The notes: generated from the sequence alone by a model not told the origin. 64,000 nucleotides of DNA from Nocardia shimofusensis NBRC 100134 (GCF_001613125.1 NZ_BDBT01000011.1:124001-188000), one strand, 5' to 3'. Positions 34,684-44,007 are shown, numbered from the stretch's first letter. Made by a program: numbers and translations.

Positions 34684-35234
34684 TCACCGGCCCGGGTTTT
34701 CGAATTTGAGAACACCAGAGTCGCTCGAGCTGACGATGTCATCGGACACTGCCACCGTGCGGCGTCGCCCCACTGCGGAGCGCTCGCCAGAGTGGTGCAC
34801 GGCGGTACGGAAGCCTGTCGTGAACTCCGCGATGTTGTCGGTGGCGAGAACGATCGTGGCCGAGGATTGCGCGCGTCGTAGAGCCGCGAGCAATTGCTGA
34901 TCAGCGGTCAAGTCGGAGAAGCCGGCGAGCAACTGGACCAGAAGCTGGTCGGTGTCGAGCTGCGGGTGGTGGGCAGACAGGGCTGTGAGGATCGCGCGTG
35001 AGCCGAGTGCCCCGCACATCCCGTCGCGGCCTTCCTGTTGCCGGGGGTGAACAGCCTGTCGAGCTCTCTGGTGAGGATCGCATACGCCGGGTGATCGGAG
35101 TCTTCGGTGATGCTGTGCCAGAAAGGTTTCCGGCACAGCACGCCGTTCCAATCACAGAAGATGACCTGAGGGCGGCTGCGGGGCCGCGCAATCAGGTCCT
35201 CGAGCAGGGCGATCGTGGCGTGCGGTGGGCGCAT
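34684..35234 (-). pseudogene. HAD-family hydrolase, frameshifted and truncated
   Basis: It begins with an ATG overlapping the preceding stop and reads IALLEDLIARPRSRPQVIF, CDWNGVLCRKPFWHS (HAD motif I) and LTRELDRLFTPGNRKA. A one-base change near 35025 then shifts the sense frame, which goes on as DGMCGALGSRAILTALSA, IVLATDNIAEF (motif II) and DDIVSSSDSGVLKFENPG before stopping. The C-terminal motif IV and ~40-60 residues are missing. It is distinct from the intact HAD at 44008. It is non-functional as it stands unless the shift is a read error. Confidence 0.75.
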
Positions 35235-36594
35235 CACATGTAGACGCGGGCGGCGGTGGCCCGGTCGAGCCGATCGCGAGTGAGCAGGTCCTCGATGATC
35301 CGGTGGTCGGCGATGTAGCCGATGACGACTTGGCGAACCAGTTCGTCGCCGAGTTCGGAGAGGTGGACGCCATCGCTCCATATGCTGGGGCCGCCGGGAG
35401 CTGGTGTGGACGGCGCGGTGGGTGACCATCCGTAGCAGGTGGCTGCGTAGACGATGGTGTCCCACAGGTCGATGTAGTGCGCGCCGGTATCTTCGGCGGC
35501 ACGGCGGGCACGGTGGTTGTAGGCGATCAGGTCGGTGTTGGCGGCGGGAACGTCGATGCCGAGGGCCCAGCCCATGGGTGGTTCGCCGATAACGACGACG
35601 CGGCGGGCACGGCCGGTGAGCAGGTCCAGTGCGGTGTGCAGGTTGGTGTCGTATTCGTCGATGTCGACAGCTTCGCTGTGGCGGCCTTGATGGTTGCGCC
35701 AGACGTCGTTGATGCCGACGCCGAGTACGGCGAGATCCCATCGACTGCCGACCTCGATGGCGGTACGCAGGTTGGTGAGGACCCGTCGGGAGGTTGCGCC
35801 GCCTTCGCCGTGGTTGTCGGTGCTGATGGTGATCCATGGGTAGGTGGCCTGCCAGCCGGTGGTCACGGCGTGGACGTAGCCGCGGTTGCGCCACTGGGTG
35901 ACTTCGATCTGCTCGCCGATCGCGGGCAGGTCGGCTTGGGTGGACAGGCGCGGGTTGTGGGCTTCGTAGTGTTCCATCAGGCTGGTGCCGAACCAGCCGA
36001 TATGCAGCTCACGGCGGGGCTCGTCGGAGACGAGCGGGCCGATATGACGGCTGCTGACGCGGGCCGGGGCGCCGAGTGCGGTGGTGTTGGGTGGGATCGA
36101 GGCGGTCACGACGGCGTTGGCGCCGATGCGTGCGTTCTGGCCGATGGCGACTCCGGCGGTGATGGAGACCTTGTTCGAGACGATCGCGCCGACTTCGACG
36201 GTGACGGGTGCGGTCTCGAATGCGCTGGCCCACGAGGTGAGCGCGTCGTCGGAGGTGACAGTGTGGTGGGTGCGGGCGCGGTGGTTGTGGTCTTGAATGT
36301 CGACCATGTTGCGACGCCGCGGCCGATGCGAATGTGGGTCATGGCGGAGATGACGACGTTCTCGCCGATCGCGGCGTCGTCGCCGATGGTGATGTGGCCG
36401 CCGGTGTTGGCTTGCAGGGTGGTGCCGCGGCAGAGGCTGACGCGATTGCCGAGGGTGATGGTGGCGTCGGGATCGATGAGGAAGTCGACGTCGGCGGCGA
36501 TGTCGCAGTCGGCGCGGATGCGCACGGCGTCGCCGTGGCGTACGCGGATGCCGTCGATGATCATGCTCGGGTCGGTGTCGGTCACGCTGGTCAT
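35234..36594 (-). pseudogene. hexapeptide acyltransferase fused to SGNH hydrolase, frameshifted
   Basis: The N-terminal part from ATG 36594 (behind AAGGAA) is a left-handed beta-helix of hexapeptide repeats (ITLGNRVSLCRGTTLQ, HITIGDDAAIGENVVI, THIRIGRGVA). At about 36305 one base is missing and the sense frame resumes as NMVDIQDHNHRARTH, then more repeats (VTVEVGAIVSNKVSIT, VAIGQNARIGANAVV). The C-terminal half is an SGNH/GDSL hydrolase: HIGWFGTSLMEHY, LAVLGVGINDVW and WSDGVHLSELG carry blocks I, III and V. An acyl or sugar-modifying role is likely if intact. It ends with ATGA overlap to the HAD pseudogene. Confidence 0.78.
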
Positions 36595-36614
36595 GTTCCT
36601 TTCTCTTGGTCGGG

Positions 36615-36950
36615 TCATCGGATGAGCTTCGCTGCTGGTTTGTCGATCAGGTAGTCGCCGATCACCAAGGCGTCGAGTCCGAGGCGAGCGACGTTTGGAC
36701 GCCAGAGCTTGTTATGGAACGCGACCTCGACGACCGCGCTGACACCACCACGGGCCAGCATGGCCAGCACGTCGAAGTACACGTTGAGGACGGAAATGCT
36801 GAGATTGTCGCGGTCGCGCACCGGCGCGGTGGCTGCGACCAGGCTCTATTTGATCTCGTCGCGGATGATCGTCGGCATGCCGACACGCCTTGGCCAAGGC
36901 TTGGGCGGGGTGGACTCACCCGAACCCCGGAGGACCGCTTACAACGGCGA
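36615..36950 (-). pseudogene. P-loop kinase remnant
   Basis: A fragment of an AAA-type small-molecule kinase. Its Walker A reads VVSGPPGFG followed by a stop where GKS would be. Further pieces in shifted frames are QALAKACRHA, MPTIIRDEIK with a stop, then APVRDRDNLSISVLNVYFDV, ARGGVSAVVEVAFHNKLW and LVIGDYLIDKPAAKLI. No start codon is left and at least two stops and one shift interrupt it. It directly follows the methyltransferase at 36951, so it was once part of the operon. Confidence 0.7.
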
Positions 36951-37805
36951 TTAGCTGCGCGTTGGGTCTGGGCTTCGGCCGAGGATGTAGTAGTGCGCGA
37001 TCGACTCCCGCAGTTGGCCGGACGGCTCGCGTTCGAGCAACTGTGCTCGAAGGTCGTTCTCGAATCCTTCTGCGCGATTGGGTTCCTGGCGAATCCGAGC
37101 GGTGTAGGAGGTCGACCACAAGAATCCGAGAAACTCATCCACCGTCCAAGCGTGTGGCGTCGGGAACCGGTACTCGGTGACGTCGAGGAACCCTGCTTCT
37201 TCCAGGATCTCTTCGTGGGTGCGCCGCGTTGGAGCGTTCTCGGCCGTCGCTGGCGACGCACTCGCAGGGCGGCCCGGTTCGCCGGACCATCGGGCTACGA
37301 CATCGACGGCGACGGTTTGCCACGGTTCGGTCCCGCTCCAGGGTGTGCTGCTGCCCAGGATGGCCAGGCAGCCGCCGGGGGCCAGCCACTGGCGGGCGCG
37401 CTCGGCGATCAGCGGTCGGTCCAGGCGGTGGAACGCGTTGCCGATCGTGACCAGCTGCGCCGGGTCGGTGATGGCCAATTCTTCGGCCGGGCCGGTGCTC
37501 CAGGTGATGTTGGCGGCGCCGGCCCGCTCGGCCTTGGCGCGTCCGACCTCGATCATGTCGGGTTCGAGGTCCACGGCGTGCACGTGGGTGAATCGGGTGT
37601 GCAGGGGAATCGCGATTTCTCCAGTGCCGCAGGCGAGGTCGATCAGGACGCCGCCCTCTCCAGCTCGGTTGAGGAGGTCGTCGAGCAGCGGCTGGGGGTA
37701 GGCCGGGCGGTACCGGCTGTAGTACTCGGCTGCGCCTCGGAAGAGGCCTTCGCGGTAGCTGGGTTGCACGGGCCAGCTCGGTGGGGTCGACGGGGTCTTG
37801 GTCAT
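36951..37805 (-). CDS. class I SAM-dependent methyltransferase, copy 2 of operon
   Basis: A 284-residue methyltransferase. Its N-terminus YREGLFRGAAEYYSRYRP closely mirrors the operon's other methyltransferase (40788), so the two are paralogues. The SAM loop is LIDLACGTGEIAIPL, the acidic end of beta-2 is VHAVDLEPDMIEV and motif III is WLAPGGCLAIL. The acceptor is unknown. ATG 37805 was chosen over the long open frame upstream because the family motif starts just after it. A 67-base gap separates it from the radical SAM gene upstream, the largest gap in the operon. Confidence 0.87.
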   Translation of the reverse strand: MTKTPSTPPSWPVQPSYREGLFRGAAEYYSRYRPAYPQPLLDDLLNRAGEGGVLIDLACGTGEIAIPLHTRFTHVHAVDLEPDMIEVGRAKAERAGAANITWSTGPAEELAITDPAQLVTIGNAFHRLDRPLIAERARQWLAPGGCLAILGSSTPWSGTEPWQTVAVDVVARWSGEPGRPASASPATAENAPTRRTHEEILEEAGFLDVTEYRFPTPHAWTVDEFLGFLWSTSYTARIRQEPNRAEGFENDLRAQLLEREPSGQLRESIAHYYILGRSPDPTRS

Positions 37806-37872
37806 TCGGGGTGGCGCTCCTTGGTCTCGCGGTTCAGTGCGATGCGGCTTGATTTGCTGGGCTTGATCATGG

Positions 37873-38997
37873 TCAGGGGACCAGGTCAGGGCGGGCGAAC
37901 TGACGCCGGTAGGCGCTGAACCCCTCCCCGCAAACCCGCGAGCACACTTTGAGTTTCCCGCCCGCGATGGTGTCGGTGCTCCAGCTGTGTTCCACGGCCG
38001 TGAAGAATTCGCTGACGAGGATTTCATCGAGCGCGCGCTTGGCGGCATCGAGGGTGGTGGCTCCGCCGGAGGCGGTGAGCAGGTTGTGGACCTGAGCGTC
38101 GGTGGCGGCTTGTCCACGATACAGCTGGGGCAGGGTCGCTTGGACGTAGAGCCAGCAGCACGGGTAGACGTGTCCGGTCGCGGAGATGAAGATGGCGTGG
38201 GAGTCCAAGGCCTGGCATTGGATGGTGCAGGTGTCGAAGAACTGGTCGAAGTATTCGGCGCGGGCTTCGATGCTGCGCGCCCAGAGCACGACCTCGTTGA
38301 CGAGTCGTTCGTCGGCCGGTGGGCGCAGTTCTCCGACGACCGCGCCGGTGCGGTCGTAGATCGGGGCGGCGTCGATGCCCTCACTGGGACGCAGTTCGGG
38401 TGCGGGTTCATACAGCGGTCGCAGGAAGCGGGCGGTCTTCTTGACGCTGAACTCGGCGAATCCGAGTTCGGTCGCGCGGGCGCGGGCGGTGTCGATCTCA
38501 TGTTCGTTGTGGGCGAAGGCGATGTAGTCCCACTGGGCGCGGCCGCCGGCATCGATGAACGCGGCGGCGTTGGCCAAGACTCTGCCGATGTCGACCTTGC
38601 GGCGGTAGACGCCGTTGGTGGCCAGGCCGTCGATGGCGAAGATCGTGGTGATGCCCGGGATTTCGGCCAGCCGTGCCCACCAGGTCGGGGTCCGCAGGCC
38701 GCCGTTGGAGTAGATGCGGATGAAGGTGGCCGGGTTGGTGGCGTGGATGTGGTGGCAGATGGCGAGCAGCTCGGGAGCGATGGCAGGGTCACCGTAGGCG
38801 CCGCAGATGTCGACGATCTCGAGTTGGGCCAGGACGTGTTCGGGCAGGCAGGTGCGGAACTGGTCCAATGTCATCGAGGTTTCGGTGAGGCCGGGGGCGG
38901 GGGCACCGAAGAGGTTACGGGCGCACATGGGGCATTCGGCGTTGCAGCGGGTGGAGACCTCGAGGTGGAGTTGGCGCAGGTCGGAAACGGTGTACAT
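37873..38997 (-). CDS. radical SAM enzyme with SPASM-like C-terminus
   Basis: A 374-residue [4Fe-4S] radical SAM protein. The cluster motif is canonical CNAECPMC (CxxxCxxC) near residues 17-24, with EIVDICGAYGDPAIAPELL in the place of the GGEP strand. The C-terminal half has extra cysteines (CTIQC, GHVYPCCW, CSRVCGEG) typical of SPASM/twitch domains holding auxiliary clusters. Such enzymes often modify peptides or sugars. GAGGTGAG precedes ATG 38997. It follows another radical SAM gene by 16 bases. Confidence 0.87.
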   Translation of the reverse strand: MYTVSDLRQLHLEVSTRCNAECPMCARNLFGAPAPGLTETSMTLDQFRTCLPEHVLAQLEIVDICGAYGDPAIAPELLAICHHIHATNPATFIRIYSNGGLRTPTWWARLAEIPGITTIFAIDGLATNGVYRRKVDIGRVLANAAAFIDAGGRAQWDYIAFAHNEHEIDTARARATELGFAEFSVKKTARFLRPLYEPAPELRPSEGIDAAPIYDRTGAVVGELRPPADERLVNEVVLWARSIEARAEYFDQFFDTCTIQCQALDSHAIFISATGHVYPCCWLYVQATLPQLYRGQAATDAQVHNLLTASGGATTLDAAKRALDEILVSEFFTAVEHSWSTDTIAGGKLKVCSRVCGEGFSAYRRQFARPDLVP

Positions 38998-39013
38998 GCT
39001 TCTCACCTCGGGT

Positions 39014-39973
39014 TCAGTGGTGGATGGCGGTCGGGGCGGTCTTGGTGGCCTTGATTCCGGCGATGCAGTTGCAGGATCCGGCGGTGCAGGTGATGCCCGC
39101 GGTGGGCAGGGGCAGGTTGTGGTCAAAGATCGATCCGATACGGCCGCCCTCGCGACAGGACGCCGGCCAGATCTCGTCGAATCGGATGAACAGGGATTCG
39201 GCGCCGACATTGCAGGTCCAGCCGGGCCACCGGTTGGACCCGGTGTCGATGATCTGCGACGGCGTCAGGACTTGGTGGGTGCCGTCGAGGTATTCGACGT
39301 CGAGGTCACCTTTGAGCAGGGCGGTTTCGCGGGAGCCGGGCTGGTCGACCTCGGTGGCGAGGGCGTCGGTGAGCGTGGCGTGCTGGTCGGGGCTGTAGTC
39401 GGCGGGGCGGGCCCAGCCGTCGAGGAACATGATCTTGCGGTGCACTGGTGCCTTGCCGTCGGCCTGAATGGTCGCGGCAAGGTTCATGGTGGTGTCGAAG
39501 GCGGCGGGGTCGATCACCACGTTCACATCGACGCTGGTCTCGGGGGCGAGTGTGTTGACGACGGCGCGGAAGTGGTGGGGTTCGGCGCGTTCGTGGTGGT
39601 AGCTGAGCAGCACGTGGTCGAAGGCGGGTGCGTGGGTGGCCCACCAGGGCAGGGGGCGGGTGCCGTTGGACAGGACCGCGATGTCGATGCCGAGGGCGCG
39701 CAGGTCGGCGGCCATGCGTAGCAGTTGTGGCCACAGGGTGATCTCGCCGCCGCTGAGCAGGAAGGTGATGTCGCGCCCGTGGTAGTGCTCGGCGACGGTG
39801 CGGGTGAATCGGTTCACGGAGTCGTAGTCGGGCCAGCGGACCCGGTTGTCGTGCAGGTAGATCGGGCAGTAGTGGCAGGCGTAGTTGCAGACGCTGCTCA
39901 TGATCCATTCGACGACGACGCGGCGGGTGTCGGCGGTGGTGGCCGGGGTGATCCGGAGCGGGATGGGGGTCAT
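39014..39973 (-). CDS. radical SAM enzyme
   Basis: A 319-residue radical SAM protein with canonical CNYACHYC near residues 30-37, the SAM-binding strand ITFLLSGGEITLWPQ, and further cysteines at the end (WTCNVGAES, ASCREGG, CTAGSCNC), consistent with an auxiliary cluster. The start ATG overlaps the methyltransferase stop upstream (ATGA), so the two are co-translated. Sequence does not reveal the substrate. The same strand carries a long open frame upstream of this start that is only a shadow. Confidence 0.87.
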   Translation of the reverse strand: MTPIPLRITPATTADTRRVVVEWIMSSVCNYACHYCPIYLHDNRVRWPDYDSVNRFTRTVAEHYHGRDITFLLSGGEITLWPQLLRMAADLRALGIDIAVLSNGTRPLPWWATHAPAFDHVLLSYHHERAEPHHFRAVVNTLAPETSVDVNVVIDPAAFDTTMNLAATIQADGKAPVHRKIMFLDGWARPADYSPDQHATLTDALATEVDQPGSRETALLKGDLDVEYLDGTHQVLTPSQIIDTGSNRWPGWTCNVGAESLFIRFDEIWPASCREGGRIGSIFDHNLPLPTAGITCTAGSCNCIAGIKATKTAPTAIHH

Positions 39974-40788
39974 GCCCCTCCGTTCGGGCGGGTGGCGATG
40001 ATCAGCTCGGTGGTGAGGTGTTCGGTGAGCACGGCGTCGGCTCCGAACCGGTCGACCAGCGCGGTTCGCAGGTCGTGCTCGAATGCCACGCGGGCGGACT
40101 CGTCGCTGAATTGGCCTGGCGCGCTGTAGGAGAAGGAGAACTGGAGCCCGATCACGGAGTCGATGTTGCGGTGCAGGTCCCAGTGCCAGGTCGTGATGTC
40201 GATGTCGGAGAACGCCGAGGTGGCCAGGACTTCGGTATGGGTGAGGCGAGGATGGGTGTAGGTGCTGGTGCCGGCGCGGCGCTGCGAGCCGAGGTGGGCG
40301 GTGCGTACCTGGGTGACGATGTCGTGCCAAGGCGGTTCGGTGGCGGTGGCCGGGGGCCCGCCGCTGGCCAGCGCGACCGCGCCGGTAGGGGTGAGGCGGC
40401 GGTCGAGGTCGGCCAGCAGTGCGGGGCGGTCGGTCCAGTGGAAGCTGGCGCCCATGGTGACCAGGTCGAGCTCGGGCAGATCGAGGGCATCGAGGTGGTA
40501 GGAGTCGCCCTCGAGCCAGCTGATGTTGTCGATTTCGGCTGTGGTGGCGAGTTTCGCGCCTTCGTGCAGCATCTGGGGATCGGGGTCGACGGCGTACACG
40601 TGGGCGACCAGCGGTGCCAGATGGAGCGCGATCTGGCCGGTGCCGCACCCGAGGTCGAGCGCCTGCTGGGTGCCGTCGAGACCGAGGCGGTCGCGCAAGG
40701 TGGTGAACAGCGCGGCCGGGTAGCCGGGCCGGTACCGGGCGTAGAAGGGGGCGGCGCCGGTGAACAGGCCGCGCGGGTCGTAGGTCAT
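39970..40788 (-). CDS. class I SAM-dependent methyltransferase, copy 1 of operon
   Basis: A 272-residue methyltransferase, paralogue of 36951-37805. Start block DPRGLFTGAAPFYARYRPGYP, SAM loop ALDLGCGTGQIALHL, beta-2 acidic end VYAVDPDPQML, and LVTMGASFHWTDRPALL. The fold is the UbiE/ubiquinone-type small-molecule family. It starts directly after the phosphoketolase stop and overlaps the next radical SAM start by ATGA, so it is tightly coupled. Two related methyltransferases suggest two methylations or two substrates. Confidence 0.88.
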   Translation of the reverse strand: MTYDPRGLFTGAAPFYARYRPGYPAALFTTLRDRLGLDGTQQALDLGCGTGQIALHLAPLVAHVYAVDPDPQMLHEGAKLATTAEIDNISWLEGDSYHLDALDLPELDLVTMGASFHWTDRPALLADLDRRLTPTGAVALASGGPPATATEPPWHDIVTQVRTAHLGSQRRAGTSTYTHPRLTHTEVLATSAFSDIDITTWHWDLHRNIDSVIGLQFSFSYSAPGQFSDESARVAFEHDLRTALVDRFGADAVLTEHLTTELIIATRPNGGA

Positions 40789-42915
40789 TCAGTGGACTCC
40801 TTGCCGGATGAGGGTGCCACCGACGGTGTTGTCGAGCAGCGCGAGGGCGGCGTCGTGCAGCGATGCTGTTGTGATCCCGGTGTGGTGGAGTAGTTCGTCG
40901 TGGGTCATCGGGCGGGGCGGATTGGTCCACCCACGTACGACGACCGTGCGCGATGCGCCGCGTTCCCCGAGCAGCGCATGGACCGCGGCCGGGTGGCAGG
41001 TGGTGGCGATGAGGATTCCGACCCCGGGTGGGAACAGCCGCTCGAAGTCGGCGGCCGAGATGGCGGCGTCGCGGCGGCCGGGTGCGCCGAGGCTGGTCAG
41101 GTCGTGGATGTGCAGGTACCGCAGGCGGGTTGCGGGCCGGGTGGCGGTGACTGCTGCTGCCGCTCGGGTGAGTTCGCGGGCGGCGATGTCGCCGATCGAT
41201 ACCAGCATCATCTCGGGATCGGGGTCGTCGGCGATGTGCGTCCAGACGGCGTATCCGTCCCGGAGCTCTGCGTCGACGGTGGTGTGCGGATGCGTGGGCA
41301 TAGGGTGTTTGGAGGCGATGATCAGGCTGGCGCGGCCGAGTTTGCGCACGGCGAAGGTGAGCGCGGCCGCGGTGCGGGCGGCGTCGGCGGGCATGTAGAC
41401 GTGCACGCTCGGGTCGGCCGCGGCGATGGCGATGTCGATGAGTCCGGGGTTGGCGTGGGTGATGGTGTTGTGCCAGCCGAGGCTGGTCAGCAGGTACACC
41501 AGGCTCGGGGTGGGTGGGCGTCCGGCGGCTGCGGCGAGCCGGTGGGCGAGGAGCTGCTGGGCCAGCAGCGATGCGGTGATCGGGGCGAACGCCTCGTAGC
41601 CGATGACCACCCCGCGGCGGCCGGTGGCCTGGTATCCCTGGGCCCAGGCGTGGCACAGTTCCTCGTTGAGCACTTCGATCGTCCAGCCGGAGTCGGTGGC
41701 GTCCAGCTCGATTCGGTTGGAGGTCAGTTCATCCGGGCTGAACACCCTCAGCCCGTAGACGGTGTTCAGCTGGCGCAGGCTGCGGGTGATCGCGGTACCG
41801 AAGTCGAGTCCGGCGACCTGGTCGGCGACCGCACGGGCGGTGGCCACGCAGCCGCGCGGTGCGTTGAGTTCGACTCGGTTGGGTGCGGCCGGCGCGAGAA
41901 CCCGCCGTACGGTCCCGGTCGGTGCCCCGCCAGTGAACAGCTCTCCAGGGCGGTAGCCCGACAGCCAGCTCGCTAGCGCAGCGAATTCTGCACTGTCCTC
42001 GCGCGGGTTGCGCAGGGGAACCTTGTGCACTCGTGGTGTGCGCGCAAGCTGTTGCCCAGCAACGGATTTCGGTACGCCGTGTCCCTTGTCGACGGTGACG
42101 ACGACAACGGTGGACGGCCCGTACTGCAAGGGCCGCAGCCCGGTCAGGGCGCGGGCCACGGCGGCGATGATCTCATGGGTGTCCGGTCCGGCGGTGATCA
42201 CCTGGTAGCCCAGGCCGCCGAAGTGACGTGCGAGATCGGAGGGGTCGAGGCCGGCCAGCAACGATGCCGATCCCATGCGCAGGCCGTTGGCGAGGATGAC
42301 CGGCAGCACGCGGCCGTGGGTGCCGGTGCCGATCATGGCGCGTGCGCCCAGCCAGGCTGCTGCGGTGGCGCCGGTTTCGCACTCTCCGTCGCCGATCAAC
42401 GCGACAACGAGCCGGTCGGGGGCGTCCAAGCCCATGCCGTGGGCGATTGCCAGAGCGGGCCCGAGTTGGCCGCCGAGGTGGTCGTGGCCGGGGATGAGCG
42501 GGGTGATTTCCCCGCCGAACCGGGTGTGTGGGAACTGCGCGCACAGCCGCTGAAGGTCGGGCTCGGTGTGACCGAACGCATCTGCGCCGGTGTCGAGGGC
42601 GCCGGTGACCCAGGCGTGCGCGAGCGCCGATGGTCCGGCGTGACCGCCTCCGTGCACGACCCGCACGTCCATGCCGGGCATGCGCCTGTAGGGGCCCAGC
42701 GCGGCGAGTACGGCGTTGACCGGTGGGCACACTCCCCAGTGCCCTGCCGGGGCCGGTTTGACGTGGCTGGGCTGCAACGGCGCGGACAGGGTGACGTTGT
42801 CACGCAGATACAGCTGTGCCAGGCACAGGTAGTCCAGGGCGCGCCGCGCGGTGTCGACCTCGGCGGCGGTCACCGATGCTGCGGCCGCTGCGACGTGGGT
42901 AGTCCAGTCGGTCAT
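40789..42915 (-). CDS. phosphoketolase-like thiamine-diphosphate enzyme
   Basis: A 708-residue divergent member of the XFP phosphoketolase family, which cleaves ketose phosphates to acetyl phosphate. N-terminal marks are LDYLCLAQLYLRDN, HVKPAPAGHWGVCPPVNA and VVHGGGHAGPSALAHA. The ThDP/Mg motif is GDGECETG, and the C-terminal part has the transketolase-type pyrimidine domain with GRRGVVIGYEAFAP and TSLGWHNTITHANPG. It is shorter than the usual ~790 residues. Several blocks differ from housekeeping enzymes, so the substrate may be a pathway intermediate rather than xylulose 5-phosphate. ATGA overlap with the upstream gene. Confidence 0.82.
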   Translation of the reverse strand: MTDWTTHVAAAAASVTAAEVDTARRALDYLCLAQLYLRDNVTLSAPLQPSHVKPAPAGHWGVCPPVNAVLAALGPYRRMPGMDVRVVHGGGHAGPSALAHAWVTGALDTGADAFGHTEPDLQRLCAQFPHTRFGGEITPLIPGHDHLGGQLGPALAIAHGMGLDAPDRLVVALIGDGECETGATAAAWLGARAMIGTGTHGRVLPVILANGLRMGSASLLAGLDPSDLARHFGGLGYQVITAGPDTHEIIAAVARALTGLRPLQYGPSTVVVVTVDKGHGVPKSVAGQQLARTPRVHKVPLRNPREDSAEFAALASWLSGYRPGELFTGGAPTGTVRRVLAPAAPNRVELNAPRGCVATARAVADQVAGLDFGTAITRSLRQLNTVYGLRVFSPDELTSNRIELDATDSGWTIEVLNEELCHAWAQGYQATGRRGVVIGYEAFAPITASLLAQQLLAHRLAAAAGRPPTPSLVYLLTSLGWHNTITHANPGLIDIAIAAADPSVHVYMPADAARTAAALTFAVRKLGRASLIIASKHPMPTHPHTTVDAELRDGYAVWTHIADDPDPEMMLVSIGDIAARELTRAAAAVTATRPATRLRYLHIHDLTSLGAPGRRDAAISAADFERLFPPGVGILIATTCHPAAVHALLGERGASRTVVVRGWTNPPRPMTHDELLHHTGITTASLHDAALALLDNTVGGTLIRQGVH

Positions 42916-43382
42916 TCCCGGGCCTTCCGGTGGGTGCCGGCCTGGGCGATCGAGTGCACGGCGACGGCGATGCGGTCGGCGCGAACCTGCTCGTTCCCGG
43001 ATTCGACGATCATCTCGAGGATCTGGGCCAGCTCGGGCTCGGTGATGTGGTCCAGGTCGAGATCAGCTGCGGCCAGGGCCTGTTGCAGGTCCGGGGGGAT
43101 GCGATGGTGGCGGCGATCCGGGAGTGGGCGCAACCGCAGCTTCACCGCTCCGCTGGTTTGCTGGGCGGCCCAGGGCGGTGGACGCAGGGCGGCGCGGCCG
43201 TCGATGTTGAACACCACTCGTGAACAGCCGCCGGGCCCGTGGTGGTGCTCGACGCGGTAGCGGCGCCCGCGGTGGGGGCCTCTGGGCGCGGCGAAGTCGA
43301 GCACCACCACGGTGCGGCCAGGCAACCGGCGAAGGGTGCCTTCGGTGGAGACCGGGATTGCGGGCAGCTCAGGCAGCATCAC
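42912..43382 (-). CDS. hypothetical protein upstream of the phosphoketolase gene
   Basis: A 156-residue protein with a beta-rich start (TLRRLPGRTVVVLDFAAP, RYRVEHHHGPGGCSRVVF) and a helical end (EPELAQILEMIVESGN). No family is recognised. It overlaps the GGDEF gene by 14 bases and the phosphoketolase by 4, so it belongs to the coupled operon. It may be a small accessory to the ThDP enzyme. Confidence 0.65.
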   Translation of the reverse strand: MMLPELPAIPVSTEGTLRRLPGRTVVVLDFAAPRGPHRGRRYRVEHHHGPGGCSRVVFNIDGRAALRPPPWAAQQTSGAVKLRLRPLPDRRHHRIPPDLQQALAAADLDLDHITEPELAQILEMIVESGNEQVRADRIAVAVHSIAQAGTHRKARE

Positions 43383-43995
43383 ACATCACCCGGGCGAGAT
43401 CGACGGTGACGAGGGCCCCGGCGGGACCGCCCGCGTGGCGGCGTGCCGCTTTGGCCGCGAACAGGGCTCGATCCACCGCGGCGAGCAGGAACTTCGCGCG
43501 CACTGCCGGGTCTGGGCTCGGCCACGCCAGACCGGGCCCGACGACTGTCGCGGCGAAGGACACGCTGCACGGCAGTGCGGCGCAGCAGCGGTCACGCAGA
43601 TCGGTGACCGAGGCGGTGAAACCTGCCTCAGTGACGCCGGTCGCGGCCACGATCACCTCGTCACCACCGAAAGTCGATACACATCCAGCGGGAAATGCGG
43701 TGTCGGCGAACCACTCTCGGCACACCGAACCCAACTGCGTCATCAGCGCGTTGCCCGCCAAGTGCCCGAAGCTGTCGGGATCGGTGGCGTTGCTGTGCTC
43801 GACGTGGCCCTTGAGGTCATCGACGTCACCGATGGCCAGACCGAGCAGGGTGTGCTCGGCGACGACACGGGCCAGAGCCTCGGCAACGGCGTGCGGGTAG
43901 AGGTCGGGGAAGGCCACCAGGCCGGTGATCGGGTCGGAGCGGGCTCCTGTAAGCCACTCGGCTCGGCAGGGCAGCTCATCGAGAATGTTGTTCAC
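43369..43995 (-). CDS. stand-alone GGDEF-domain protein
   Basis: A 208-residue single-domain protein of the nucleotidyl-cyclase (GGDEF) fold. The start GARSDPITGLVAFPDLYPH matches the LTGLxNR entry. LLGLAIGDVDDLKGHVEHSN matches the metal-binding D-x-D-x-F-K strand, and TFGGDEVIVAATG is the signature loop, with V for F. No sensor domain, membrane helix or EAL partner is seen. It could make a cyclic dinucleotide or a related nucleotide, or use the fold for another nucleotide reaction in the pathway. It sits inside the coupled operon, 12 bases after the HAD gene. Confidence 0.78.
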   Translation of the reverse strand: MNNILDELPCRAEWLTGARSDPITGLVAFPDLYPHAVAEALARVVAEHTLLGLAIGDVDDLKGHVEHSNATDPDSFGHLAGNALMTQLGSVCREWFADTAFPAGCVSTFGGDEVIVAATGVTEAGFTASVTDLRDRCCAALPCSVSFAATVVGPGLAWPSPDPAVRAKFLLAAVDRALFAAKAARRHAGGPAGALVTVDLARVMCDAA

Positions 43996-44007
43996 GGACA
44001 GGGCCTT

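Noticed and set aside
40797..41656. Long in-frame extension upstream of the radical SAM gene at 39973
   Set aside because: Arg/Pro-rich text antisense in frame to nothing and overlapping the real methyltransferase and phosphoketolase genes on the same strand.
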